Source: Geosiphon pyriformis
Taxonomy: Eukaryota; Glomeromycota; Glomeromycetes; Archaeosporales; Geosiphonaceae
Assembly: GCA_016748015.1 (NCBI GenBank)
Contig: JAAOMT010000258.1
Location: forward strand, 345,008-409,007
Direction: 5' to 3'
DNA: 64,000 nucleotides
In this document: positions 36,441 through 49,566 of the stretch, piece by piece
How the letters are laid out: each line of letters starts with the position of its first letter
Numbering within the stretch: position 1 is the stretch's first letter
Notes under the pieces: generated by a model
What the model was told of the DNA's origin: nothing
Seen by the model: only the letters and a program-made list of their open reading frames with translations
Databases searched by the model: none
Translations under genes and position numbers: made by a program

Positions 36441-39400
36441 TTTATTAAGCTTATTTTTAATAATAATTTAGCAAACAATATTATTACAAAACAAAATATA
36501 AACTAATTAAGTTGTTAAATTAATTATGCTAATAAAATTACAAACATATTGTAAACAATATTAACAATTTTTTATTAAAGTCAACAAAATTATTATATTT
36601 ATCAAAGTTTTAATTATAAAAGCTATATAATACTAAGTTTTTATTAATAATAACTGTTTAAAATTTATGCTATGCTAAATAAAAATATTTATTAATTTTA
36701 ATTAGATTTTAATAAACATTATGCAAAAATACTAGCAATTTATAATTACTTTAAAATAATTCCTATCTAAGATTAGCTGTTTATTAAATTCAAAATAACA
36801 GTAAAACAATTTATATTAAAAACTTTTCAAATTAATAATAATTATATTACTTATTATAACTACTTACTTAAGAAAAAACAAAAAAAAACAACTAATAATA
36901 TTAAGATATTTATGTTTAAATAAGTAATCTTAATTATATTAATATCTAAAACTAAAATATGTTAAATACAAAAAATTTATTATTTAATAAAATATATTTT
37001 TTATTCAATAAAAAATAATTAAAAATTATTTAGTTTTATTATAAAATATGCCATAAAAAAATATTTGACTAATCAAAAAACAAAAAATAAGATATTATTT
37101 TATAATTTATTTATAAAAAAACTTTGTTTAATAAATATATATAAAATAATATAGCAAATTAAAAAACAATTAAATATTAACCAAGTTAGAAAATTATTTA
37201 TATAAAATTTAAAAAATAAGTAAATAATATTACTTTTATATTTTAAAACTAATTAATTATTAAAATTTTTAATTAATAAAATATATAATAATTATGGTAA
37301 TATTAATTTTAAATTCGCAAAACCAAATTTTTGTATAAGTATTTTGGCTTTTTTTGCAATAATTAAAACTTTTAAAATATCTAATTATATAATATTTAAG
37401 ATTTTTATCTGAATTTTTAAAGTTATTTTCTTTAAGATTTATATATTTTTATGATTTTACCAAGAAGTTTATAGTATTTAAGTAGTTTTTATATAACAGA
37501 TTTTTGTTGATAAACAAACTTTTATTATTTGTTTTAAATAATAAGCAAGATATTTATAAGATTGATTATATATATTGAATTTATACAAATTTAATTTGTT
37601 TATTAAGTTAAAATATTCTTTATTATTTTTATCGTTTTTTTGTTATCTATTAAGATTTTTATTTGACTATAATAATATAATTTTGTTTGGTAAAAGACGT
37701 TTTTTTATTGATATAAGCAATAATATGTTTTTTTGTTATTATTTAATTGAAATAAAATAATACTTAATTAAAATTTAAAGGCACTAATATAAAAAATAAA
37801 AAGCTTATTTAGATTAAATTGTTTTAAAATAGACTTAAAAATTAATTTTTCTTTAAAAGATTTGAAAGTTTTTATTAAACTGTATTATAATAATAGTTTA
37901 TATATTTTTGAAAAGCCAATTTAAAAATAAACAATTTTTAATAATATAAAACTAATATAAAAAAAATTAAATTTATTAATTACTTGAATTTTTTCTTTTT
38001 TATCTTGGCTAAATTAAAAAAAGATTTTATTTTTTAAATAAAATATTCTAAAAAACAAATAAATTAGCATTTAAAAAAAATTTACTCAGATTTCATCTTG
38101 AAATTTGTATTTTAAAAAAAATTAAAAATTGGTTCTAAATATTTATTTCAAATTTTTCAATATATAATTATATAATTAAAATATACAAAAACAAACTTTT
38201 TATAAATTAGGTTAAACATTTTATAAAAAAGTGAGTTGAATATTTATCAATTTAAAAAATATTATTATATAATAAAAACAGTTTTATTTTTGTTAATAAA
38301 ATTTATTTTTATTTGTTTAAATTCAATAGTTAAATAAATTATTAAGAAGAATATTGTATATTTAAATTTATTAACATTTTTATAATATTAAAAAAATAAA
38401 GATTTTATTTATTGTTTATATTTAGCTAGTAATAATTAATACAAAATTGTAGGATTTTTTTTTTGAATACTACTACAATTATAAATGTTTATTTATTTTT
38501 AGTTTTCTGTATAAATTAAAGATTTTTATTTATTTTATTAATCGAATTGATAAAACTTTATATGAATTAATTAAATTGGTTTGTTAATATTTTTTTAATA
38601 GATTTTATTTGCTTAATTAATAAGAACTTAATTTTGAGTACTTTTTTTAAATGATTTTTTTATTTTATTTTTTTATTTATTACATATCAAACTAATAGTT
38701 TTCAATTTTGTAATAAATTAATACTATTTTGTATTATTATTAAAAAATTACAAAAATTAATTGTATTAATATTTTGTATAAAAACTTATTACCAATAATT
38801 TTATATAATTTTTTTGTTAAATTGTTATTAGAATATTTTTTGAAACATGATATAAAATAATTAATAAATAAGTTTACTATTTATAATTAAACTTTTACAT
38901 ATTATTTAAAAATATATTTTATTGCTAAATATTGTAAAAATCAACTCAATTTTTTTGTTTTTTAAATTGCTGTTATTATTATTAAATTACTTTTGAAAAT
39001 ACTATTTAATATTAATACTTTACTATAATTTGTTTTTTATTATATTAAATAATAAACTTATATAATTTATAATTTAGCTAAGTTTTATTTTTTTTTGTTT
39101 TTAATATTTTAATATTAATTTTAATACATATTTTATTAATTTAAACAGATATAGCTTTTGGAATTTTAAATTTTTATTATTATTATAAATATTAGTTATT
39201 AATTTTATTAAAAATTTATTTATTTTATTTCTAATTACTTTAAAAAATACTAAGTTATTATCAAAAAACTATTATTTAAAATTAAATTTATAAATTATCT
39301 AGCTATTTATAATTTACAAATCAGAAAAATAATATTATTATTTATTAATTTTTGACAATTTTTTCTAAGATTTAAGACTTTTGTAAAAATTTTCAGAATT

Positions 39401-42204
39401 ATAAATGAGTTATTAACTAATTAAATATTGTATAATTAGATATTTTTATAAGATTTAACTTTGGTAAATTCATAAATGTTTTTGTTTATAGTATTTTATT
39501 TTTTTATTGAATATTAAAACAGCTTTATTAAAATTAAAGTTAAAGCTAATTTTTTGCTTTTTGAATTTTGTATAGCCAAAAAATTTACTATTTATATCTT
39601 ATATTTTAGTATAATTATTAGTCAAATTAAAACTATATTAGAAGTTTTTTTTCTTTATAACTTATATTTTTACTTTAAAAAATATATTTATTAGTTTAAA
39701 ACAAATATTTTGTTGTTTTAATTAAGAAATTTTTTTTAAAAGTTTATACAAGTTTAATTAAATTTTAAATTAAATATTTATTTATAATTTTAGAAATTTT
39801 AATCATATTAAAATTGTTACTATTAATTGATATTAATTTTTTGTGTTAATTTAATTGTTATATTTGAAATTAAATTGGTTTTTAAGCAAAAATAATAGAA
39901 TATAAAAAAATTAGATTTTAATTTTTTTATAAAAAAAATATTTTTTGCTTTTTAGTCTATTTTTTTTAAAGTTTACATATTTTATTAACTTTTAAATTGC
40001 TTTTGCATATTTTATAATTATTTATTTTGTATTTTACAGATATTATTCAAATTTTATTAGTTATTTAATTAAAATAAAAATTTTCAAATTAAATAGTAAA
40101 AAAGATATTAATTTGGTTTGTATTTTTAAAAAACTATTTTATTGGTTATTTTTTAAATAAATTATGTAACAAAAAATTCTTAAAAATATTTTCTAAATAT
40201 TTAAGCTTGTAGTTATTATTATACTGATTCTTGTAATTATTTTTTTAAAATCTTTTAATTATTTAATTAAATTTTAAGTATTTTTTTAAAATAAAAATAA
40301 GAGAATTATATTTTGTTAATTAAAAACTGTTTGAATTCTTTGAAAAAAAGTAAAATATTGTTGTCATAAAAAATAATTGATTAAATTATTATATTAAATA
40401 TTGGAATTTATAATAAAGTTTTTTTTGTTTTCATTTTTTGGTAAAATTTTAAGCAATTAATACACAGCTATTTAATTATAAATTTAATAATTTAAAACTT
40501 TAAACTTAAAAAATAATTGTCTAAAAAAACTGAAAATAATATTTTATTAAGGTTATTATTTTTGTTTTAAAATTTTTTTAAAATAAATTTATTGAAAAGT
40601 AATTAATATAACAGAATAAATTTTAATTAAAGAATTTATATAAAACCAATTTTAAAAATCTTAACAAAAAAACAAATAAAACAAAATAAAAAAATAAATT
40701 TTAATATATTCTAAATTGTTTTAATTATAAATATAAAATAATCTTGAATTTTTTGTGTTTTAAAAAAAATAATTGTGTATATTATAATAAATAAATTAAA
40801 AATTTAACAATTTTATAAAAAGCTTTATTTTTATAATATAAATTAGAACAATATATTAATAAATAACAAAAAAAAACAAATATTATATAATAAAAAAATA
40901 ATAAAAAATTAAAATTTGTAAAAGTTTTATATATAAAATTATTTATAAATATTTTAATTGTTATTTTTTCTATTAATAAAAAATAACACAATTACAATAA
41001 TTATATATTATATATTAATATTTTTATAATTTAATAACAAATATTATTTGTATTTTTCAATAAATTTTTATTTAATATGTTTTAAAAAAGCTAACAAAAT
41101 ACAAATTAAGAAAAAATAAAATAAAATAAAGAAGTTAATATTATTGTATTAATTTTTGTTTAAATAAAATAATTTAAATATAAATAATTTGAAATAATAA
41201 TTAAGTTATTTATTAAATTCATAATTATATTAACAAATATTGTTTTTTGTTTAGATTTTATGCTTTTTGTTTATATTTATAAAAATATATATTAAAACTA
41301 ATAATATAATTGTTTTTGAAAATACTTTAAAACATTTTTAAATCTGTTTGTTATGTTTAATAAAAAGCTAAATCTGATATTACTATTGTAAATAAGATTT
41401 TTTTAATAAATATTGATTAGATTTAATTATTTTTGATTTTTTATTCAAATTTTTATATAGCTATTAGACATATAAATAGTATTATAACAAATTTACACTT
41501 CTTTTTAATAAAATTTTTGTATTATTATCTGTTTATTATTATTTGTAAATACTTATATGATAAAAAGTATTTTAATATTTTGTGTTATATTGTAAAAAAA
41601 TAGAGTTTTTTGATTATTTTTTCTCTTGTAAAATAAATTTGGATATTTGTAAAAATTATTAAAATTATATATGGCTTTGTAAAAGTTTATATTGAGTTTA
41701 AACCAATTATTATTATGTGTTTTATAATTTTTATTATTATATATATTAGATAATATTATATATGTTATATTAGATAAAAATTTTATTTTTAAAGACTAAT
41801 ACATAAAAGCTCTTTTTGTTTTTGAGAATTTTAAAGTAATTATTAACAAAATTGTAAATTTTATGTATAATTTAAAGATAATTTATTATAATAAAATATT
41901 ATTAATTTAATTTAAGTTTAGAATATTTATGAAAAAAAATAGTTTAATATTCTATAATACCTTTATGTCTTCTGTTATCTAAAAATTTTTGTTTTTGCTT
42001 TTTGATAGTATTATAAAACTGTTTAAAATTGTTTAATATTTTGATATTTGTTTTAAAATATACAAATTGTGTTTATTTTTACAAATATTAATAATATTAT
42101 TTATGCTAAAATAAGTTTATAATAATGTTTTAACTGGTTTAAATAACTGGTTGTATTTAAAAATATATAATTTATGCTTAGTTTAAATCATTTTTTTTTA
42201 TTAA

Positions 42205-42270
42205 AAGCTTAACGAGTGAAGCCCAACTGCTATCTAGTACATAAAGCCAAACTAAGTGATAAATTATTTA
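42205..42270 (-). mobile_element. LINE 3'-end fragment, reverse orientation
   Basis: Read on the minus strand it gives TTTATGTACTAGATAGCAG, then TTGGGCTTCACTCGTTAA. The LINE end at 53110-53150 reads TTGTACTAGGTAGTGTTTAGACTTCACTCATTAAACG. The upstream part of the fragment is already AT-decayed. Confidence 0.65.
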
Positions 42271-44801
42271 GTTTAATATATTATATTAAATTGTATATAG
42301 ATCTTATTTATTAAAATAAAAAAAATACTTGTTTAATATAAATATTTTTTTATATTTTTTTATCTGTTATAATTTATATATTATATACTTTAAAATTATA
42401 AATTTTTACAAAATAATTTTTTGGTTTTTAAATTAATTAAAATTCTTAAGTAAATAAAAATTATTATTATAAAAATATTCTTAATTTAGATTTTTAATAA
42501 AGTAAAACATAGTTTAATAATATAGCAAAATTAATTTAAACAAATACAAATAATTTAATAAAAAACTAATTTTTTAATAATAAATTTTGATATATTAAAC
42601 AGATCTTAAAACTTAAATTTAGGAAAATTAATTTAGATTTATATATTTAATTAAAAAATATTTATAACAATAAAAAATAACAATTTTAACATAAGATAAA
42701 AAATTAATAATCCAATTTATTAAAATTTAAATATAATAAAAGGCTTAAAAAAAGTTAATAAAAACAGCTTTACAATTAAAAACGAAATATTTTAAACTTT
42801 AATACTTATAATAATATTAATATCCAAAAATTTTTTACCAAATACAATTTTTTTATTTAGTATTAATTTATATAATAATAATATTACGTGTTTTATAAAC
42901 TTATAATAATAATAGTAGATTTTTATTAAGATTTATTAAAAAAATAAAAAATCAAATAAGTTTAATACTAATTTAAAAAACCAAATTACTAATTTTAAAA
43001 ACCATATAATTAAAGAAAAAATTTATTAATTTGACTTAAGTATATTGTAAAAAACAATAGCATTTTTTTAATTAACCAAAAAAATTTAATATTATTTTTT
43101 ATTATTAAAACATAAGCAAAAGCACTTTTAATAAATTAAAATATGCAATAATATATTATTACAAATTAACAGGCTTTAATTAATACTAAAAACATTTCTA
43201 ATTATATTAAAAAGACATTTAAAAATATATTAAAAAGAATTATAATAACAAAAACAAAATTAAATATTACAGAAAATTTTGTAATTTTAAGAATAATAAA
43301 AAATAATTCTTAAATGTTATTATAAAATTAGTAAGTTTTTGAAAAAACAAAAAAAAAGTGTTTTAATTTTTATTTTATTAGTTCGATTTTTATAATTATA
43401 ATTTATTAAATTAAACAATATAATCAATTGCTAATTTATACTAATTTTGACAAATGTTTTGTTGTTGCTATTATCTAAAACCCAAAGAAAGCTATTGTTT
43501 ACAACTAGAACAAAAACAAATATTATGATTGGTACAATAACAACAAAATTAATGAAAACATCAAAATAAAGTTAATATTTTATTTTAACAAAAAAACAGA
43601 TTTAAATCAAAAAAAAGGTTTTAAAAAACATTAAAAGAAATATTTTTAGGTATTTTAAAAGTTGGTAATATGTTTTTAGAAAAAAAAAAGTTGTTTTTGG
43701 CTTTTTTAGCGCAATAGCTACAATTATAACAATTGTGAAGAGTTATATATAATAATAATTAATATGAAATAAAAAAATTAAACATAATATTACAAGTGAT
43801 TCAGTTATATTATAAATAAATTTTAATATTATTTGCAATTGTTAAAATGTGTTACAACATTATTTCTTCATAAAATTATTAGTTAGAATTAAGCTATCAT
43901 AAATCAAAGTATTTTTAATTCTTCTTTTACTATGTAAAAAAATTTATAAAACACTTTAATTTTGATTTTTATTATAAATCTTTTTAGCAGAATTTGCGAT
44001 CTTTTTGTTTTTTAAAATTATATTAAGCAATATTTATCAATTAAAATGATAATTTAATAATCTATTAGCTTCTTAATATTATGTCCTACCATCTTGGTTA
44101 ATATTTCTCACATAAATCAAATTTATAGATTACACAATTAATCTTAAATGTATTATGTACTGTAATGTTTAGCTGTTATTATTCAAGAAAAATCTTGTTA
44201 TTAAAATTAAAATTTAATTAAAGTTGAAATATTGAAAATTCTAACAAAAATTTCATGACATATTTAGAACCTGTATAGCAAAATTATGATGTATTTTTGT
44301 TTTCAATTGGAACTAATAAATTTAGATTAAGATTTAGTGATTCTAAAACTTAATTTGAATGAACTAGAGGACTTAATAAAAGAGTATAAATTGCAACAAA
44401 ATTTTGCTAAAATTGCAATTGAAATCAAAGTTTTACTTGGCAAATATATTGGAGTATAAATTTTAAGGGGAAAAATCTAGAGCATGAGTGATTAATAAAA
44501 AAAGTTTTAATTCGAATCGATAACTTAATTTTCACCCGCCAAACCTTACTAAGTTTCTAATCCAGCATTGAATCTAATTCACGATTGGAAACAATGCATT
44601 ATGCGAGATATTTCTCCCTGCATCAAACACAATTAAACAGGATTTTCAACAATAACGCAAAACTTTGATTTTTCTTTGGCGGGAGAGGGGGAATATTCCA
44701 TTTGTGTCAATTGTAACACCTAACACACAATGAATTTTTACTTCCAATTTTAAATGGATTCAATGATCTGCAAATTCACAAATTGTCTAGCTTTCTGCTG
44801 T

Positions 44802-45179
44802 TTACATTTTATTCGCACTCACAATACAAAGGTATATCTTGGGAGAAAGCTTTTTGGCAGAAGTTATGTAAAAGCATAGCCAAAAGACGTATCGAGCTGA
44901 TAACCAAAGTTTTGGCACCCACATGACATCATAATTATTGGTTCTCATGTATTTGAGGTTCTTTGGCAAAATACAATTATTCTTTAGGTTACTTTCAAGT
45001 CGAGCATTGTTAAATTCCTTAGGTTTTGAACCATTTATGCTAAGTTTTTCCCGATATGAGACTTTAAATGACATTTTCCAGGCAGGGGATGCAGATTTTG
45101 AGCAGGAACAATGAAAAAACAGATATAACATTATAATTTTATCAAGATTCAAGGCAAATCTTGTTTGAAAATTATCCAC
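44802..45179 (-). CDS. Hypothetical protein, unrecognised
   Basis: An open frame of 125 codons in normal-composition DNA next to the kinase gene. The central part (S-P-A-W-K-M-S-F-K-V-S-Y-R-E-K) has protein-like composition, but the N-terminal end is hydrophobic and irregular. I recognise no family. It might be an exon of a larger minus-strand gene that also includes the frame at 45808-46056, but I could not join the two convincingly. It may be chance. Confidence 0.2.
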   Translation of the reverse strand: MDNFQTRFALNLDKIIMLYLFFHCSCSKSASPAWKMSFKVSYREKLSINGSKPKEFNNARLESNLKNNCILPKNLKYMRTNNYDVMWVPKLWLSARYVFWLCFYITSAKKLSPKIYLCIVSANKM

Positions 45180-45559
45180 AGGAAAATAAAAAATGAGAAG
45201 AATGTACCGATTATATTTATTTTGAGATAAAGCAAAATGTATGTCCGAATATTTGTTCTAGTAGATTGGAATTATCTAAAATTGAGAAATTTGGTCAAAT
45301 TTATGCAATTGCTTCTATTAACCTAAAATTTCCAAAGTTTCTTAAGAAGCGTTCATGCTTGATTAAGTTTTTATTCTTCGTAAATGTTATAATAAGTTAC
45401 TTTGCATATCATTTAACTATTGCAAAACAAAACTTGACCCAATTTGCGAAGTCTTTAGTAAGAAGAAAAAAAACCTTGAATTTTTTAATTTTTTCATTGT
45501 TTAAAATGTGTGTTACCTCTTTTCTGTAGAGATTTTGTACCCCCCTAAATTTTTTTCAA

Positions 45560-45790
45560 TATTTAGGGCAAGGCTAAAGAAATATTGTTACTTGCATCCC
45601 CGCTCGGTGGGTTGTCACGAATTGAATTTAAGCTTTTTTTCTTCAAAAACAACATATATTTTCGGTTAAAGAGGAGAACTTGCCTAAATTTATCGTCATG
45701 TCAACATCGACCCGAACAAGTCGTCCAACTTAAATTCGCAATTCGTCTGTCCGTTTGAATTTCTTCAAGTGCGGGAGATTTCCTTCGCGT
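45560..45790. other. GC-richer pocket without an assignable gene
   Basis: This stretch has many CpG sites (for example GCATCCCCGCTCGGTGGGTT) in a kilobase otherwise AT-rich. Neither strand shows a recognisable reading frame or RNA gene. It may be a non-coding exon, a promoter or a fragment of a younger insertion. Confidence 0.35.
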
Positions 45791-45807
45791 AAAGTTATTT
45801 GAATATA

Positions 45808-46056
45808 TTAGTTTTTCAAAATTAAATTATTATTTCCCAACCTAATTATGAATTCCTTTTTTATGCAGGCAATTTGGCCAGAAAAATCGATTTCTTCGAC
45901 CGTAATTGCAACGAAATCACCTGTCTTCGCATTATTTTTCAATTCATTCCGAGAAATGATACTACGATAAAACGAAACGAGTGAATACTGATCCCAACCG
46001 ATCTGTGTGTCCATTGTCCTGTATAGAATGAATTGCACCCATTTAGTCCTAGCCAA
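45808..46056 (-). CDS. Hypothetical protein or exon, unrecognised
   Basis: An 82-codon frame with balanced composition, including M-D-T-Q-I-G-W-D-Q-Y, then G-D-F-V-A-I-T-V-E-E-I-D-F-S-G-Q and C-I-K-K-E-F-I-I-R-L-G. The alternating hydrophobic pattern looks like a real beta-rich segment, possibly one exon of a split gene. It lies divergently, about 240 bp from the kinase gene start. No family is recognised. Confidence 0.3.
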   Translation of the reverse strand: MARTKWVQFILYRTMDTQIGWDQYSLVSFYRSIISRNELKNNAKTGDFVAITVEEIDFSGQIACIKKEFIIRLGNNNLILKN

Positions 46057-46292
46057 TAGTTATTAAATTTCTTATGTAAAATATTTTAGTTTTAAAATAT
46101 TTTGACAAAATTATTAAGTCTAAAAATATGATTTTAAATAAAAATGCTCAATTTCCATGTAAAATTCGGTGTTAAAGGATTGACCGTTATCACATTGATC
46201 TTTATCAGCTGTTAATCAATGCTTATTTGATACCAATCATACCACGTGCCTCTGAAATTTGAGCAAATTTGTCTTTTTACGTTGATAGATAG

Positions 46293-47413
46293 ATGGAGGA
46301 TACCTATTCAACTCTTGTGAACTATATTTTGGAAAAGTTACCATTGTAAGGACTATTCTTTTCACAATTTGGTATAATAAAAGTTATTAATTTTTTTATA
46401 ACATAGCCTTGAAACTAAGACACGTTTGTTAATTGCGATCGCTGGCGTTCCTGGTTCGGGAAAGACATCTTTGGCTAGAACTCTTATTTCCAATATCAAT
46501 AATCGTCATGGAATGGAAGTTGCTGCGATGATACCCATGGATGGTTTTCATTACCCAAAGTCTGCATTAGATAAATTTGCGGTAAAAAATTCTTCTTGCC
46601 AATTATTGCTCATCAATAAATAAGTTTTAAGTGAAAATTAATTGTATATTTGACAATCTAAAGAATCCTAAAGAGGCACATGACAGGCGTGGTTCTCATT
46701 GGACTTTTGATGTCGAAGGTAATTAATTGCTTAAGAATTTTTCTAATTAAATTTACCGTTCGTCAATGTATAATATTCTCAAAATCTAAATCACGTAATA
46801 TAGGCCTTTTAGTGCTTACCAGAAATTTGCGGGCCAAAATTGATGATGAAAAAAGTCTTGAAATAAGTGCACCTTCTTTTGACCATGCTGTAGGCGACCC
46901 TATACCTGACGATATAAAGATTTTTCCCCAGTTATATTTATTTCTAATTTTGAGACCCATTTTTTATGGAATTAACTTAATTCATCACCACATTTGTTTT
47001 TTCTATTACAGCCATCGAATCATAATATTGGAGGGGCTTTATCTACATTTAAGTAAGCCCGATCCCTGGCTAGAAATCTCGAAACAGATGGACGAATTAT
47101 GGTTTGTTGAAGTAGATATGGTCATTGCGAGAACTCGAGTGATTCGGAGGCATTTGACCAGTGGCATAGGTAGGTTGGATCAGACGAATAAAAGTTCTCT
47201 TTTATCGCTTCAAAGTTAATACGATATTGAAAATCAATAATTTTTTATTTCTGCTTTGAAGCTAAAGATAAGAAATCAGCTATTTTCAGAGTCGAAAATA
47301 ATGATATGCCAAATGCTGAATATCTTTTAAAAAACCGAGTCTCTCCGACTCGCGTAATACAAAGTATAGAAGATGAGAGAGAAATTAGATTATCAGAAGC
47401 TTCGAAAAATTAA
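46293..47413 (+). CDS. P-loop kinase of the uridine kinase/Yfh7-like group, 6 exons
   Basis: Exons 46293-46345, 46407-46581, 46664-46718, 46804-46930, 47012-47169 and 47262-47413 keep phase and give 239 residues. The start M-E-D-T-Y-S-T-L leads to a Walker A motif, G-V-P-G-S-G-K-T (31-38). It is followed by I-P-M-D-G-F-H-Y, then A-H-D-R-R-G-S-H-W-T-F-D, P-S-F-D-H-A-V-G-D-P, the strand I-I-I-L-E-G-L-Y-L, the P-W motif and an Arg-rich lid (R-T-R-V-I-R-R-H). This order is typical of the phosphoribulokinase/uridine kinase-like proteins of fungi (Yfh7) and bacterial FrcK-like kinases; the substrate is not known. It should be a soluble ATP-dependent kinase. The gene is complete despite lying inside a long decayed AT block, so it is probably under selection. 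Intron 4 uses a GTTATA donor. Confidence 0.87.
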
Positions 47414-49469
47414 GTTGTGGAATGTATAAACATTTAAGTTTTCTCAATACGTAAAATCTTTTTTTGATTTTATTATTTTATAACTTCTTGAAATTTTTTA
47501 TAAAAATATTATTAAAATGTGTCTTATATTAACTTTTATAAGGTCATTTTTAAAAGCAAAATATTTATTTATTTACTTTATAAAAAATTATTAATTAAAG
47601 TTTTAATTGATTTAAATTGTAAATTAATATTTTAGACAAATCTTTGCAACTTGGCTTATTCTCGAAATTTTGTAATATTTATAGAATATTAATTTTTCAT
47701 TTTATTTGATTGTTTATTAATATATTAAAACAATATTTAAATTTGATTATTATTTCATATTAAGAATTAAATAAAATTTGCATCCAATAACTTAATATAT
47801 ATTTAGAATTGTAATTATATAACAATTAAGTATTATACTGATTAAAATGTTATTTTGATTGCTTAAACATTAAAATATTGTTTTATTTAAAACAAATTTA
47901 TTATTTCATTTATAATATTTGTAATTGTTAAATTTAATTATTTTTTAGTCTTTTATATGTTAATATAGCAACAAAAAAAGATTTTCATAGTAAAAGCAGT
48001 TTAACAAAATGGTTTTGAAGTATTTCTTTTAAATAAGACTTTAGTTGTTTTATTTAACACTTTTTGACCAGTTTTTTTGCAATTTTAATCATAGCAATCA
48101 GTTTTAATTTAAACAATAATAGCAATAATATATTTATTAAGATAAAAACAGATTAATATTTAGCTGTATTATTTAACATAATTACTTTTAAATAATTGAC
48201 TGATGTTATAAAATCTAAAACAACAAATTTTTTTGAAACTGTTATATTATTTCATATTATATTTAATATTAAGCAGTTATTACTAGTTATCAAAAAAATT
48301 TTAAATTATTAATTTTTTTTTAGTGTTTAATACTTTTTTAAAAATTAAATTAAATAATGTAAAATTGTATTTTAGTTATTATATAGCTTTTTGTCTTAAA
48401 TTAGCCATTAAAAATAATATTAAGCTGTTTTATCTAAAATTTACATTTTAAAATTTTTTAAATACTGTCATTAAAATTGAACTTTTTAAATTATTTTTTT
48501 ATTACATTAAAAATTTAAAATTTTTGTAATCTTTAAATATGTTTTTAATTTTGCTATTATTTTATTTCATAATATTTTACTTAATTTATTTTTTAATAAT
48601 ATTAAAAATGCTTTTAAAATATTTAGCAAAATTATTATTATTATACCAAAATATGTTATTTTATATTGTTTATTTTAAAAACTTGATTTTTGTTAATTTA
48701 GCTTTTACTTGCTAATTAATTTTAAAACTGGATTTTAAAAAAAAATTTAGCTTTTTTAATTTTTTTAGGATTTTTAATAAATTTGTCACAATTATACCAA
48801 TAATAATCTGGCTATAAACAATAATTTTTATTTTTTTTGGATAATATTAGTAATAATATGTTTGTTAAAGTTAGTTCTAATCAGTATATAGTTAAATTGC
48901 TTAATATATTAAATTTTAATTAATTTTTATTAGTTTTAAATACAAAACAAGTAATATTTTTACATATAACTTTAATTAATTAACTTATTAAATCATTTAA
49001 TCTTAAAAATTAAATTAATAAAATAAAAACTAACATATTTTTTTTTGTTTTTTGAAAACACTATTAAATTAATTGTATTTGAATAATTCTTACTACTGTT
49101 AAAAATTTTTAAATGAATAATATTACTTAAATAAAAAATAGCAAAAATAATAATATTATTAGATTAAATATAAGTATTATAAATAATATAATAAATAAAA
49201 GTTTTAAAAATGCCAAAAATAATTTGAAAAATACCAAAAATACCAGAAATCTTAAAATACCAAAATAATTTTAAAATAACTAAAAAATAGTTAAAAATAT
49301 TAGAATATTTTGTACTATTAAAAATAAATTTATATATTAATAATAATAATTAATAAAAAAAATTTAACACTTAAAAAACAAAAAATTTAAAATTATTTTT
49401 ACTTTTAAATTAATCATATTTTAAATAAAATATTATTTAAATTACTGTTGTTATTATTTTTTTATTTTA
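47414..49469. other. AT-decayed DNA, nothing recognised
   Basis: The composition falls to near-pure A/T within about 100 bases of the kinase stop codon. No reading frame, repeat end or RNA gene is recognisable. Confidence 0.6.
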
Positions 49470-49566
49470 TTAAAGTTTTACGACCACTACCTAAGTACAT
49501 AAAATCAAACAGATCCTAAATTAAGCATGGCTCATGCTTTTTTCTACACGTGACCAGCCACTCGGT
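49470..49566 (-). mobile_element. LINE 3'-end fragment, reverse orientation, with 3' hairpin
   Basis: On the minus strand it reads GAGTGGCTGGTCACGTGTAG, an A run, a GCATG-containing hairpin (49523-49539), and then TGTACTTAGGTAGTGGTCG followed by an A-rich tail. It matches the last 100 bases of the LINE at 53050-53130. The rest of the element (towards higher coordinates) has decayed beyond recognition. Confidence 0.75.

Noticed and set aside
37575-37760. 61-codon ORF resembling a membrane peptide
   Set aside because: The hydrophobicity comes from T-rich codons; no promoter or neighbouring gene supports it.
40782-40991. 69-codon minus-strand ORF, hydrophobic
   Set aside because: Same reason: A/T-only composition gives F, I, L, K and Y runs.
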